Of a DNA stretch of 64,000 nucleotides, positions 17,087-25,485 are shown one piece after another (position 1 is the stretch's first letter; the number at the start of each line of letters is the position of its first letter). The notes below the pieces were generated by a model. The model saw only the letters and a program-made list of their open reading frames with translations, was not told where the DNA came from and made no database searches. Origin of the DNA: Methylopila sp. 73B (GTDB lineage Bacteria > Pseudomonadota > Alphaproteobacteria > Rhizobiales > Methylopilaceae); assembly GCF_000526315.1 (NCBI RefSeq), contig NZ_JAFV01000001.1:3474501-3538500 (forward strand), given 5' to 3'. The position numbers and the translations under genes are program-made.

Positions 17087-18046
17087 TCAGGCCGGCGGTC
17101 GCGATCTCTTGGCCGCATCCTCCCCGGCGGGAACGTTCGCCGCAATGCACCCTTCGGCGGACGCAGGCGCGCCGGAGGCCGCGCCCGCCGCAAGCCCGAC
17201 CCCGACGGCGGCGAGCGCCATGCCCGCAAGCTGCAGCGGGGAGAGCGTCTCGCCGAACAAGAGATAGGCCTGAACCGCGGCGGTCGGGGGCACCAGGTAG
17301 ATCAGCGCCGCGACGCGCGAGACCTCGCCGCGCTTGATCATCACCAGCATCAGCATGATCGCCGCGATCGAGAGCACCAGGACCGACCACGCCATCGCGA
17401 ACAGCGTCTCGCCGGTCCAGTCGATGCGGGTGCCGCCGGTCGCCCAGACCACAGGGGCGGTGACAGCGAGGGCGCCGAGGTACTGCGCCGGGGCGAGCGT
17501 CCGCAGGTCGGCGCCGGCGAGGGCGCGCTTCTGGTGCAGGGTCGCGGCGGCGACGGCGGCCATGCCGAGCACGTTGGCGGCGATCGGCAGGCCGAGCCCG
17601 CCGAGGCCCTCCGTCGCGCCGCCGGCGAGCTTCGGCGCGACCACGGCGGCGACGCCGGCGAAGCCAAGCGCGACGCCGAGCCAGCGACGGGGCCCCAGCC
17701 GTTCGCCGAGCAGCGGCCCGGCCGCGAGCGCCGTGAACAGCGGCTGCAGCGCCGCGATGAGCGCCGAGACCCCGGCCGGCACGCCCTGCGACACCGCCCA
17801 CCACACGCCGCCGAGATAGACTGCGTGGAGCAGCACGCCGTTCAGCAGCGCGTGGCCCCATTCGCCCCACGTCGCCGGCCAGCGGGCGCCGAGCACGAAG
17901 GCGAGCGGCGCGAGCAGCGCCGCCGCGCCGACGTACCGGACAATCAGGAACGCGAACGGATCGGCGTGCGGGGCCGCGAGCTTGGCGACGATCCAGCCGG
18001 TCGACCAGATCAGGATGAAGACGAGGGGCGTCAGGCGCGCAATCAT
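17087..18046 (-). CDS. EamA/DMT-family transporter
   Basis: This is an inner-membrane protein of 319 residues with about ten hydrophobic segments arranged as two EamA repeats, for example LTPLVFILIWSTGWIVAKLA at the N-terminus and PLQLAGMALAAVGVGLAAG near the end. It probably exports a metabolite or amino acid; the substrate cannot be predicted. The ATG at 18046 has GGAGCTGGTC just upstream. It lies 38 bp upstream of the mcd-like gene on the same strand, so the two may be co-transcribed. Confidence 0.87.
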   Translation of the reverse strand: MIARLTPLVFILIWSTGWIVAKLAAPHADPFAFLIVRYVGAAALLAPLAFVLGARWPATWGEWGHALLNGVLLHAVYLGGVWWAVSQGVPAGVSALIAALQPLFTALAAGPLLGERLGPRRWLGVALGFAGVAAVVAPKLAGGATEGLGGLGLPIAANVLGMAAVAAATLHQKRALAGADLRTLAPAQYLGALAVTAPVVWATGGTRIDWTGETLFAMAWSVLVLSIAAIMLMLVMIKRGEVSRVAALIYLVPPTAAVQAYLLFGETLSPLQLAGMALAAVGVGLAAGAASGAPASAEGCIAANVPAGEDAAKRSRPPA

Positions 18047-18198
18047 GACCAGCTCCGGGCGACCCTGTCTCCTCGACCGCTTCGCCGCCGCGCTCAAGCG
18101 CAAATCCTTGATGGCTGCATCGCGCGCGGCGATGGCGCGCAGGCGGCCATGGCCGCACGGACTCCATTTCCGCCGCGGCGGCGCTACATTCCCGCCAC

Positions 18199-19122
18199 AT
18201 GCGCAAAGGTCTGCGGGACGCGTCGGCTTCGGTGGTTTGGCTGGTTTGGGACGCGCTCCAGCGTTTCGAGCGCGACGACGGCTGGGCGATCGCCAGCCAC
18301 GTCGCGCTGTCGGGCCTGCTGGCGATCTTTCCGTTCCTGATTTTCGTGACCGCGCTCGCGGCGTTTCTGGGCGCGGGCGCCGAGACCTCGACGATCGTCC
18401 ACCTGATCTTCGACACCTGGCCGTCGGGCGTCGCCATGCCGCTTGCGACCGAGGTTCAGAAGGTCCTGACCACGCCGCGCGGCGGCATCCTCACCATCGG
18501 CGTGCTGCTGACGCTGTGGGTGTCGTCCTCCGCGGTCGAGTCGCTCAGGATCGCGCTCGGCCGCGCCTACGCGTCGCCCACGTCGAAGCCGGTGTGGCTC
18601 GCGCGGCTGCAGAGCATCTGGTTCGTGCTGCTGGGCGCCTTCGGGCTGGTCGTGGTCGCGATCTTCATCGTGCTGTGGCCGATCCTCTGGGGCTTCGCGC
18701 TCACCTACGTCTCGAACTATTTCCCGGAGTACGCCGTCGCTTTGGTGAACCTCGAGTTCATCAGCAATCTCGCGCGCTACGGGCTCACGATCGTGGTGGT
18801 GACGACCGGGCTCGTCCTCACCCACCTCTGGCTCCCCGGCGGCCGCCGGAAGGTCAGGGACGTGCTGCCGGGCGTCGCCATCACGGTCGCGCTCTGGATC
18901 GCTGGCGCGACCGGCTTCTCGATCTACCTCGCGCGCTTCGCGAACTACGCCTCCACCTACGCCGGGCTCGCCGGCATCATGACGGCGATCGTGTTCCTCA
19001 ACGTCTCGGCCGCGCTGTTCATCCTCGGGGCCGAGTTCAACGCCGCGCTCGCGGCCCGCCGCAAGGCGCAGTTCGCGGGAAAGCAGCTGAGCGGCCCGGC
19101 CGCGGCGCAGCCCGCCGAATGA
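18199..19122 (+). CDS. YihY/BrkB-family inner-membrane protein
   Basis: This 307-residue integral membrane protein has the BrkB features: an early amphipathic segment with DDGWAIASHVALSGLLAIFPFLIFVTALAAFL, a GGILTIGVLLTLWVSSSAVESLRIAL block, and the closing SLYLARFANYASTYAGLAG-like SIYLARFANYASTYAGLAG and ILGAEFNAAL. About six transmembrane helices are visible. The family was once mis-assigned as ribonuclease BN; its true function is unknown. It is divergent from the EamA transporter. Confidence 0.9.
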   Translation: MRKGLRDASASVVWLVWDALQRFERDDGWAIASHVALSGLLAIFPFLIFVTALAAFLGAGAETSTIVHLIFDTWPSGVAMPLATEVQKVLTTPRGGILTIGVLLTLWVSSSAVESLRIALGRAYASPTSKPVWLARLQSIWFVLLGAFGLVVVAIFIVLWPILWGFALTYVSNYFPEYAVALVNLEFISNLARYGLTIVVVTTGLVLTHLWLPGGRRKVRDVLPGVAITVALWIAGATGFSIYLARFANYASTYAGLAGIMTAIVFLNVSAALFILGAEFNAALAARRKAQFAGKQLSGPAAAQPAE

Positions 19123-19244
19123 CGGGTTCCCGCACGTCTTCGCACGCGAGCCGTGCGCGCGTCCGCCCCTGACGATCCCCGCCCGCGCCCTAGTTCGTCA
19201 CTCAACGCCGCCGAAACGGCGGCTGAACCCAAGGAGAGCGACGC

Positions 19245-19670
19245 ATGAAGCGCACCGGTAGCGCCGTTTGGAACGGCTCCGTCAAGGAAGGCTCGGGCAA
19301 GGTCTCGACCGAGAGCGGAGCCCTGTCCGACCTCAACTATTCGTTCAAGAAGCGCTTTGGCGACGAGAAGGGCACCAACCCGGAAGAGCTGATCGGCGCG
19401 GCCCACGCCTCGTGCTTCTCGATGGCGCTGTCGCTGATGCTGGGCGAAGCCGGCTTCACGCCGGACGAGATCAACGCCTCCTCGGCGGTCTCGATCGAGA
19501 GCCAAGGCGGCGGCTTCCAGATCACCTTCATCGACCTCTCGGTCACGGCCAAGGTGCCGGGCATCGACGAGGCGCAGTTCAAGGAGATCGCGACCAAGGC
19601 CAAGGACGGCTGCCCGGTCTCCAAGGTGCTGAACGCCAAGATCAACTTCGAGGCCTCGCTCGCGGGCTGA
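19245..19670 (+). CDS. osmC: OsmC-family peroxiredoxin
   Basis: This small thiol peroxidase of 141 residues probably reduces organic hydroperoxides, with stress-linked expression. The two redox cysteines are present: Cys57 in AAHASCFSMALS and Cys123 in KDGCPVSKVL. The N-terminal MKRTGSAVWNGSVKEGSGKV and the GTNPEELIGAAHA block are typical of the OsmC rather than the Ohr branch. An AAGGAG motif is 7 bp before the ATG. It appears to be a single-gene unit. Confidence 0.93.
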   Translation: MKRTGSAVWNGSVKEGSGKVSTESGALSDLNYSFKKRFGDEKGTNPEELIGAAHASCFSMALSLMLGEAGFTPDEINASSAVSIESQGGGFQITFIDLSVTAKVPGIDEAQFKEIATKAKDGCPVSKVLNAKINFEASLAG

Positions 19671-19833
19671 GCTCGACGTGGACGACGGCGTGGGCGCGAG
19701 CCGAACGGGTTCGCGCCCCGTGCCCCCACCTTGAGCCGGGACGTGATGGGGTTTCGGGTCTCGTTGGCGCAGCGAACCCCGCCGTCATTCCGGGCGAAGT
19801 CCCGGGGCGACGGCGGGCGTAGATTAGGCCGCC

Positions 19834-20385
19834 TCAGGTCATGCGGGCCAGCACCGCGTCCTTCAGGAAGAACCGGTGATAGAGCGCCGCGGCGACGTGG
19901 AGCAGGATCAGGCCGCCGGCGACGAAGCCCAGCGTGCCGTGCACCGCCAGGATCTGCTTCGACAGGTCCTTGTTCTCCGACATGATCCTCGGCATTTCGA
20001 ACAGCCAGAACACCGGAACCGGCGCGCCGAAGGCGTTGGAGCCGGCCCAGCCCAGGATCGGCATCACCAGCAGGATCAGGTAGAGCGTCCAGTGCACCGC
20101 GTGCGACAGGCCGATCTGCCAGCGCGCCAGCGTGGGCTCCGACGGCGGCGGCGGGTTGGTCAGGCGCCACGCCAGCCGGACGATCATCAGCGTGAGGATG
20201 ACGATCCCGGTCGACTTGTGCAGGTCGTAGATCGTGTCCTTGGTCGGGCCGTCGGGGATGCTGTCCAGCGACAGGCCGACGATGATCTCCGAGATGACGA
20301 AGATCGCCACCACCCAGTGCAGAACCTTAGCCGTCGGCGTGTAGCCGCCGGCCGCGGGCGTCATCGTCGATGCCGTCAACGTCAT
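19834..20385 (-). CDS. Cytochrome b561-type membrane cytochrome
   Basis: This 183-residue protein has four hydrophobic helices and conserved histidines suited to bind two b hemes: KVLHWVVAIF, DLHKSTGIVIL, LSHAVHWTLYL and LAVHGTLGFV. It likely passes electrons between quinol and a periplasmic or membrane partner. The start at 20385 has a strong GGGAGGGG motif 8 bp upstream. Both lie inside the 3' end of the RibD-like gene, giving a 59-bp overlap on the same strand, so translation is probably coupled. Confidence 0.9.
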   Translation of the reverse strand: MTLTASTMTPAAGGYTPTAKVLHWVVAIFVISEIIVGLSLDSIPDGPTKDTIYDLHKSTGIVILTLMIVRLAWRLTNPPPPSEPTLARWQIGLSHAVHWTLYLILLVMPILGWAGSNAFGAPVPVFWLFEMPRIMSENKDLSKQILAVHGTLGFVAGGLILLHVAAALYHRFFLKDAVLARMT

Positions 20386-21208
20386 CGCTTACCCCTCCCT
20401 CTGCGCGCCGGTTCTCCGCCGAGCGCCGCATGTCGCAGTCAAACAGGATGTCTTCGCCGAGCGAAAACGCCGCGGCGGCCGGCCGGCGCGCGAGGTCGAG
20501 CCGGTCGATCGGCGCAAGCGCGAGGCCCGCGCGCCCCGAGCCGACCAGCAGCGGCGCGACCATCACATGCAGCCTGTCGACCATGTCCGCCCCGATGAAG
20601 GCGGACACCGTGGAGGCGCCGCCTTCGATCAGCACCCGGCGCAGCCCGCGGCGTCCGAGCGCGGCGACGACGTCGCGCGGCTCGATGCGGCCCGCGGCGG
20701 CCGGGAGATGAACCGTCTCGACGCCCGGCGCGTCGCAATGGGGCGCGCCCTCCGCGCGGATCACGATGCGCCGCGTCCCGTCGTCCGCGAGCATGCGCGC
20801 GGCGGCCGGCAGGCGACCCGCGGGGTCGATCACGACGCGCGCCGGCGAGACGCCCTCGACCCTTCGCACCGTGAGCTGGCAGTCGTCGGCGCAGACCGTT
20901 CCGACGCCGACCACGACCGCGTCGACCAGCGCCCGCAGCCGGTGCAGGTGATCGAGGCCGCCGGGGCCGTTGATGTAGTGCGAGGCGCCGGTGACGGTGG
21001 CGACGCGGCCGTCGAGCGACTGCCCGATCTGGGCGATCACCGCGGCGCGTGGCAGCGCGACCGGCCCCAGCATCCGCAGCAGGGGGTGGGCGCGAAGATG
21101 CGCGGGCGGCGTCGCGCCCTGGCGCACGGCCCGAACGGCCGCCCAGGCTGCGGCGTCCAGCGCGTCGTCCTTCGGCTCGAGAGCCTCGGGCGAGGCGGAT
21201 GCGGTCAT
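20327..21208 (-). CDS. RibD C-terminal-domain reductase (dihydrofolate reductase-like)
   Basis: This 293-residue protein carries a RibD reductase/DHFR-like fold: VIAQIGQSLDGRVATVTGAS, the segment LHRLRALVDAVVVGVGTV, then RVVIDPAGRLP, and LRRVLIEGGASTVSAFI. The deaminase half of a full RibD is absent; the first 50 residues are unrelated. It probably performs an NADPH-dependent reduction in a riboflavin-like or pterin-like pathway; the substrate is unknown. The last 24 residues are hydrophilic and overlap the cytochrome b561 start, which suggests the tail is not part of the fold. Confidence 0.85.
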   Translation of the reverse strand: MTASASPEALEPKDDALDAAAWAAVRAVRQGATPPAHLRAHPLLRMLGPVALPRAAVIAQIGQSLDGRVATVTGASHYINGPGGLDHLHRLRALVDAVVVGVGTVCADDCQLTVRRVEGVSPARVVIDPAGRLPAAARMLADDGTRRIVIRAEGAPHCDAPGVETVHLPAAAGRIEPRDVVAALGRRGLRRVLIEGGASTVSAFIGADMVDRLHVMVAPLLVGSGRAGLALAPIDRLDLARRPAAAAFSLGEDILFDCDMRRSAENRRAEGGVSDDVDGIDDDARGRRLHADG

Positions 21209-21406
21209 CGGCGTCCGATCCTAAAGGCGGCGTTGCTCACGCCCTCGAACGGTTCCAGATAGACCCGCCGCGGCGTTCGGCCAGACGGCTCGCGCGAAGA
21301 TGAGGCCGCGACCCTCTGCGCGATTGACGAGCGCCCGACCGGCATGGTCCGTGCGGCCACAGCAATCACGGTTTCGACCTTACGCGGCGACAGGGGGCAG
21401 CGGTTC

Positions 21407-22072
21407 ATGAACGACGGTCACAGCCCCGCGACGACGCCCGGGCGGGCGGGGTCGCTGGACGCTCTTTTCGACGGCTACCGGCGGTTTCGCGCCGAAGCTT
21501 GGCCCGAGCTGCAGCGCCGTTTCGAGCGCCTCGCCCAAGGCCAGTCGCCGAAGGTGATGGTGATCGGCTGCTCGGACAGCCGCGTGGATCCGCAGCAGAT
21601 CCTGGGCGCGGCGCCGGGACAGCTGTTCGTGCTGCGCAACGTCGCGGCGCTGGTCCCGCCCTACGCGCCCGACCAGGCGCATCACGGCGCGAGCGCCGCG
21701 GTCGAGTTCGCGGTGCGGGTGCTTCAGGTTCACCGCATCGTCGTGCTGGGCCACGCCGGCTGCGGCGGCGTGAAGGCGCTGTTCCAGGGCGCGCCGGCCG
21801 AGGCCTCGGACTTCGTGGTCAGCTGGATGGACATCGCGGAGGAGGCGCGCGCCAAGGTCGACCCGTCGCTCGACTGGGACGCGCGCGAGCGGCTGGCCGA
21901 GCAGGCCTGCGCCGAGGTGACCGTCGCGAACCTGATGACCTTCCCCTGGGTGCGCGAGCGGGTCGAGGACGGGTCGCTCGCCATCTCCGCCATGCATTTC
22001 GGCGTCGCCAACGGCTGCCTCCGGTGTCGCGACGACGCCCGAGGCGTGTGGTGCGACGTGCCGACGGAATGA
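21407..22072 (+). CDS. Beta-class carbonic anhydrase
   Basis: This zinc enzyme of 221 residues interconverts CO2 and bicarbonate. The zinc and catalytic residues are visible: Cys55, Asp57 and Arg59 in IGCSDSRVDP, and His116 and Cys119 in LGHAGCGG. The start at 21407 is preceded by AGGGGG about 11 bp upstream; an open frame extends back to 21344 without conserved sequence. The Fae-like gene follows 25 bp downstream and may be co-transcribed. Bicarbonate supply would suit the carboxylation steps of the ethylmalonyl-CoA pathway; that link is inference. Confidence 0.93.
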   Translation: MNDGHSPATTPGRAGSLDALFDGYRRFRAEAWPELQRRFERLAQGQSPKVMVIGCSDSRVDPQQILGAAPGQLFVLRNVAALVPPYAPDQAHHGASAAVEFAVRVLQVHRIVVLGHAGCGGVKALFQGAPAEASDFVVSWMDIAEEARAKVDPSLDWDARERLAEQACAEVTVANLMTFPWVRERVEDGSLAISAMHFGVANGCLRCRDDARGVWCDVPTE

Positions 22073-22097
22073 CGACGACCTTCATAGGAGCTTTCTG

Positions 22098-22637
22098 ATG
22101 ACCGACATCATCTTCCGCGCCGGCGAGGCGACCGTTCTGGCCGTCGAGGGCCAGGCGACCGACGCGATGCCGGAGGTTCTGATCGGGGCGGTCAACGGCC
22201 CGGTCGGCCAGGCCTTCGCCTCGATGCTCGGCCAGAGCGTCGGGCACACCCGCATGTTCGCGGTGCGCGACCTCAACCAGCTGGTCCGGCCCGCCACGCT
22301 GATGACGTCGAAGGTGACGATCCCGGGCGCGGAGTACGTCGACCTGCTCGGCGGCGTCGTCCAGGGCGCGATCGCGGACGCGGTGCTCGACAGCGTCATC
22401 GACGGGGTGATCCCCAAGGACGTCGTCAACGACATCTGCATCATCGTGACCGTCTGGCTCGATCTCCGCTGCGCGGAGGACCCGAACCTCGACAAGCCCG
22501 ACCTCTACCGCACGAACTACGAGGCGATGAAGCTCGCCATCAAGCGCGCGATGAACAACGAGCCGACGATCGACGAGCTGATCGCGAACCGCAAGACGAT
22601 CAAGCATTACGCGCTCGACGGCGTCGTCGAGTACTGA
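22098..22637 (+). CDS. Formaldehyde-activating enzyme (Fae) homologue lacking the catalytic histidine
   Basis: This 179-residue protein resembles Fae, which condenses formaldehyde with tetrahydromethanopterin in methylotrophs. Matching blocks are VLIGAVNGPVGQAF, RPATLMTSKVTI, VQGAIADAVLDSVIDGVIP, and YRTNYEAMKLAIKRAMNNEP. Where canonical Fae has the catalytic His17 (six residues before the glycine of the IIG motif), this protein has Met24, so it is more like the paralogues of unknown function in Methylobacterium. An AGGAG motif is 7 bp before the ATG. The alignment was made from memory. Confidence 0.8.
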   Translation: MTDIIFRAGEATVLAVEGQATDAMPEVLIGAVNGPVGQAFASMLGQSVGHTRMFAVRDLNQLVRPATLMTSKVTIPGAEYVDLLGGVVQGAIADAVLDSVIDGVIPKDVVNDICIIVTVWLDLRCAEDPNLDKPDLYRTNYEAMKLAIKRAMNNEPTIDELIANRKTIKHYALDGVVEY

Positions 22638-22652
22638 GCGGCGCCTCGCGGC

Positions 22653-23075
22653 TCAGTCCTTGTCGTCGGTGATCTTCGCGCGGTCGTCCGGCGGCGCGCC
22701 GGGAATGGCGGAGGCGATCGCCTCATGGACGATCGCCTGAAGGGCGGAGCTCTTCGCGCGCGCCTCAGCGAAGGCGGCTTCGAGCCGCTCCGGATCGTAG
22801 GGCTGGGCCTTCATCGCGACGCGGGTGGCGCGACGGGCGGTGCGGATGTCGTCGAAGGCCGCCTTCAGCTCGTCGCGCCGTTTCTCCAGCGCCGCGCGGA
22901 TCGCCCCGCCGGTGGCCCCGGGGTAGCGGCCGGAGACGGTCTCGATCGTGTTTTCGATCGTGCGGGGGCCGCGTCCGCGCTCGGCGGTCGCGAACAGATA
23001 GCCGGCGCCGCCGAGGTTGAGCGCGACCGAGAGCGCGAGCGCGGCGTAGAGCGCCCAGTGGGGCCGTCGCGCCAT
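22653..23075 (-). CDS. Periplasmic heavy-metal sensor-like protein
   Basis: This 140-residue protein has one N-terminal membrane segment (ALYAALALSVALNLGGAGYLF) and a helical domain with repeated Arg/Ala-rich segments (RAALEKRRDELKAAFDDIR, RLEAAFAEARAKSSALQ), like the CnrX/CpxP-type metal-sensor fold. Its start overlaps the anti-sigma stop by one base. With the two genes upstream it forms a sigma/anti-sigma/sensor operon resembling the CnrYXH logic, in which a periplasmic sensor controls release of the sigma factor. No obvious His/Met metal cluster is visible, so the ligand is uncertain. Confidence 0.72.
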   Translation of the reverse strand: MARRPHWALYAALALSVALNLGGAGYLFATAERGRGPRTIENTIETVSGRYPGATGGAIRAALEKRRDELKAAFDDIRTARRATRVAMKAQPYDPERLEAAFAEARAKSSALQAIVHEAIASAIPGAPPDDRAKITDDKD

Positions 23076-23491
23076 CACAGGTCCACGTCGTTGAACGCGA
23101 CGTCGATGGCGTCGCCGGGATCGTAGCTCGCGCCGGTCGGGCTGGTGGCGAGGCCGAGGCTGACGCCGATGACGACCGCCGCGGCGCAGAGTCCGGCGCT
23201 TGCGAGGCCGAAGCGGCCGGGCGAGCCGAACAGCCGGAACCAGCGGTCCTCGCGCCGCGCCGCAATCTCGCCGACGACCCGGAACGCGAAACCGTTGGGC
23301 GCGGGCGCCTCTGCGGCGGAGGCGAGCAGCCGCGCGAAGCGCTGCGAATCGCTCTGGAGCGCCCGCGCCTCCGCCGAGCACGCCAGCAGCGCCTCGGCCG
23401 ACCCGGCGAAGTCCGCCGGCCAGCGCGCGAGGTCCGGGCCGTAGGCGTCGAGCCGGTCGGCGAAGAGGTCGATCTCGGATCCTTTGGTCAT
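23075..23491 (-). CDS. Putative membrane anti-sigma factor
   Basis: This 138-residue protein starts MTKGSEIDLFADRLDAYGPD, has a cytoplasmic helical part, one membrane segment near residues 98-118 (GLASAGLCAAAVVIGVSLGL), and a short acidic periplasmic tail ending FNDVDL. Size, topology and position directly after an ECF sigma gene (1 bp gap) support the anti-sigma role. A ZAS-type His-Cys motif is not visible. The downstream sensor-like gene overlaps by one base. Confidence 0.72.
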   Translation of the reverse strand: MTKGSEIDLFADRLDAYGPDLARWPADFAGSAEALLACSAEARALQSDSQRFARLLASAAEAPAPNGFAFRVVGEIAARREDRWFRLFGSPGRFGLASAGLCAAAVVIGVSLGLATSPTGASYDPGDAIDVAFNDVDL

Positions 23492-23492
23492 C

Positions 23493-24110
23493 TCAGGCCT
23501 CCTCACGCCCGCGATGGCGGGCGCGCAACGTGCGCCGGGCGCGCACGAGCATCGATTCCACCGCCTTCTCCGTCGTCTCCAGCACCGCGGCGATCTCGGC
23601 GTTGGAGCGCTCGCCGTCGGCGGCCAGCAGGATCGCGGCCCTCTGGCGGGCCGGCAGGTCGAGGATGTCGCGGCGGACGGCGTCGACCGCATGGCGGTCC
23701 CCGAGCGAGCGCTCAGGGCTGGGGTCCTCGGACGGCGGGTCGAAATGGTCCGCGAACGGCAGCATCCGCCGCAGCCGCTCGCGCCGCGCGCGGTCGACGC
23801 AGAGGTTGACCACGATGCGGTGCAACCAGGTGGAGAACCGGGCGACGCCCGGCGTCCAGCGGTGGGCGGCCCGCCAGACCCGCCAGAACGCCTCCTGGAC
23901 GATGTCCTCGGCCTCACTGGCGGAGCCGGTGAAGCGGTGCGCGAGCGCCTGGGCGCGGGGGCCGTGGCGGGCGACGAGCCGGGCGAAGGCCCGCTGGTCG
24001 CCGCCCGCGGCGCGGGCGACCAGATCGTCGTCCTCGTCCGCCTCGGCGGGGCCGGGCCGCGGGGGCTCAGGCTCGGACACGGCGCGCCCGACGCGTTCGA
24101 GGCTCGCCAT
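23493..24110 (-). CDS. ECF-type RNA polymerase sigma factor with adjacent anti-sigma gene
   Basis: This 205-residue protein has region 2 (AFARLVARHGPRAQALAHRF, EAEDIVQEAFWRVWRAA, FSTWLHRIVVNLCVDRARR) and region 4 (LPARQRAAILLAADGERSNA, AAVLETTEKAVESMLVRARR). The ATG at 24110 is chosen; a GTG at 24128 is in frame. It heads a three-gene operon with an anti-sigma factor and a periplasmic sensor-like protein, so it probably responds to an envelope or metal signal. Confidence 0.9.
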   Translation of the reverse strand: MASLERVGRAVSEPEPPRPGPAEADEDDDLVARAAGGDQRAFARLVARHGPRAQALAHRFTGSASEAEDIVQEAFWRVWRAAHRWTPGVARFSTWLHRIVVNLCVDRARRERLRRMLPFADHFDPPSEDPSPERSLGDRHAVDAVRRDILDLPARQRAAILLAADGERSNAEIAAVLETTEKAVESMLVRARRTLRARHRGREEA

Positions 24111-24154
24111 GCGGCCGACGCCCGCCACCCCTCAAGCCCCGCCTCGAGCCTCCC

Positions 24155-24667
24155 TTACTGGGCGACGCGCTTGGCGTCCGCCTTCTCCGCCCGCTTCTGC
24201 AGCGTGCCGACGTAGTCGTCGAGCTCCGTCTTCGTCACCTTGCCATCCTTGTCGGAGTCGGCGCGCAGGAGCCAGGGGGCCGCGCTCGCGGCGAACTCGT
24301 CGCGGGTGATCTTGCCGTCCTTGTCGACGTCGGCCCGGGCGAGGCGGTCCTTGCGGTTGGCCTTCGCCGGACGGTCGCCGCGGCGTTCCGCCAGGCGGTC
24401 GCGGATCGCCTTGGCCTCGGCCTCGTCGATCACGCCGTCCTTGTTGGAGTCGGCCTTGTCGAAGGCGCGCTTGGAGGTCGCCTCAATCTCGGCCTTGTCG
24501 ACCGCGCCGTCCTTGTTCTTGTCGAGCTTGTCGAAGCGCTTCGACATCATCTCGGCGCGCTTTTGCAGGCGGTCCTGGCGGGCGTCGCCGTCGCCGGCGG
24601 CGGCGGAGGCTGCGAGCGGAGCGAGGGCGACGGTCGCGGCGAGAGCTGCGGCGGCGATGCGGATCAT
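24155..24667 (-). CDS. Secreted protein with four EF-hand calcium-binding loops
   Basis: This 170-residue protein has a signal peptide (IAAAALAATVALAPLAASAAAG) and four canonical 12-residue EF-hand loops: DKNKDGAVDKAE (49-60), DSNKDGVIDEAE (73-84), DVDKDGKITRDE (113-124) and DSDKDGKVTKTE (137-148). They form two pairs separated by a basic linker. Each loop has Asp at 1, Asp or Asn at 3, Asp at 5 and Glu at 12, so Ca2+ binding in the periplasm is likely. None has the proline at position 2 typical of lanmodulin. An AAGGAG motif precedes the ATG. It lies directly upstream of the sigma operon on the same strand. Confidence 0.9.
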   Translation of the reverse strand: MIRIAAAALAATVALAPLAASAAAGDGDARQDRLQKRAEMMSKRFDKLDKNKDGAVDKAEIEATSKRAFDKADSNKDGVIDEAEAKAIRDRLAERRGDRPAKANRKDRLARADVDKDGKITRDEFAASAAPWLLRADSDKDGKVTKTELDDYVGTLQKRAEKADAKRVAQ

Positions 24668-24748
24668 GGCGATCTCCTTAATGGGGGTGAAAGCAACGGC
24701 CCCTTCGAAGGCTGATACGCGGGACGGGACCGCTCCCTGCGCGCCTTT

Positions 24749-25384
24749 TCACGTCGCGAGCGCGCTGCGGACCAGCCGGCGCAGTTCGGGAACCAGCTCG
24801 GCGTCGAACCAGGGATTGCGCCTCAGCCAGGCGTTGTTGCGCCACGAAGGGTGCGGCAGCGGCAGAACGCGCGGGGCTGCCGCGCGGTTCAGGACGCGGC
24901 GCCAGTCCATCACCGCTTCGGTCAGCGAACTTCCGGCGTCTTCCCCCAGATGCCAGCGCTGCGCCGGGCGGCCGACCGCGAGCACCAGCTCGACGTCGGG
25001 CAGGGCGGCGAACACCGAGGCCCGCCACGCTGGCGCGCACTCCTTGCGCGGCGGCAGATCGCCGCCCTTGGCGTCCTGGCCGGGGAAGCAGAAGCCCATG
25101 GGCGCCACCGCGATCCGGGTCTCGTCGTAGAACTCCTCGTCCGTCACGCCCATCCAGCCGCGCAGCCGCACGCCCGAGGGGTCCGTGAAAGGCATCCCGC
25201 TGGCGTGCACCCGCGTGCCCGGCGCCTGGCCGCTGACGACGAGGCGCGCCGAGGCCCGCGCCCGGATGACCGGGCGCGGCTCGTGCGGCAGCGGCGCCCC
25301 GCGCGGCGCGTCGCGGCAGATCCGGCAGCGCCGGATCTCGGCCAGCAGGGCGTCGAGGTCGGGTCTCGATTGCACGGCGCTCAT
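24749..25384 (-). CDS. Uracil-DNA glycosylase-family protein
   Basis: This 211-residue protein belongs to the UDG superfamily. It has an N-terminal cysteine pair (IRRCRICRD), a motif-A-like segment LVVSGQAPGTRVHASGMPF, FTDPSGVRLRGWMG, and a motif-B-like LPLPHPSWRNN. It may remove uracil or related lesions, but the group includes members of uncertain substrate. The FeS-cluster cysteine set of family 4 enzymes does not appear complete. The ATG at 25384 is preferred; a GTG at 25411 is in frame. It is divergent from the histidine kinase gene. Confidence 0.82.
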   Translation of the reverse strand: MSAVQSRPDLDALLAEIRRCRICRDAPRGAPLPHEPRPVIRARASARLVVSGQAPGTRVHASGMPFTDPSGVRLRGWMGVTDEEFYDETRIAVAPMGFCFPGQDAKGGDLPPRKECAPAWRASVFAALPDVELVLAVGRPAQRWHLGEDAGSSLTEAVMDWRRVLNRAAAPRVLPLPHPSWRNNAWLRRNPWFDAELVPELRRLVRSALAT

Positions 25385-25485
25385 TCTGCAATTGATCGGT
25401 CGCGTCAGCACCCTTTTAAGCCTTTGACGGTCATCCTCGCCCCAAACGATCTCCGGGCGAGGCGGGACGCGATCTCCACGTGGAC

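Noticed and set aside
24155-24667. The EF-hand protein as a lanmodulin (lanthanide-binding) homologue
   Set aside because: Lanmodulin loops carry proline at position 2. All four loops here have K, S, V or S at that position, so ordinary Ca2+-type EF-hands are the better call.
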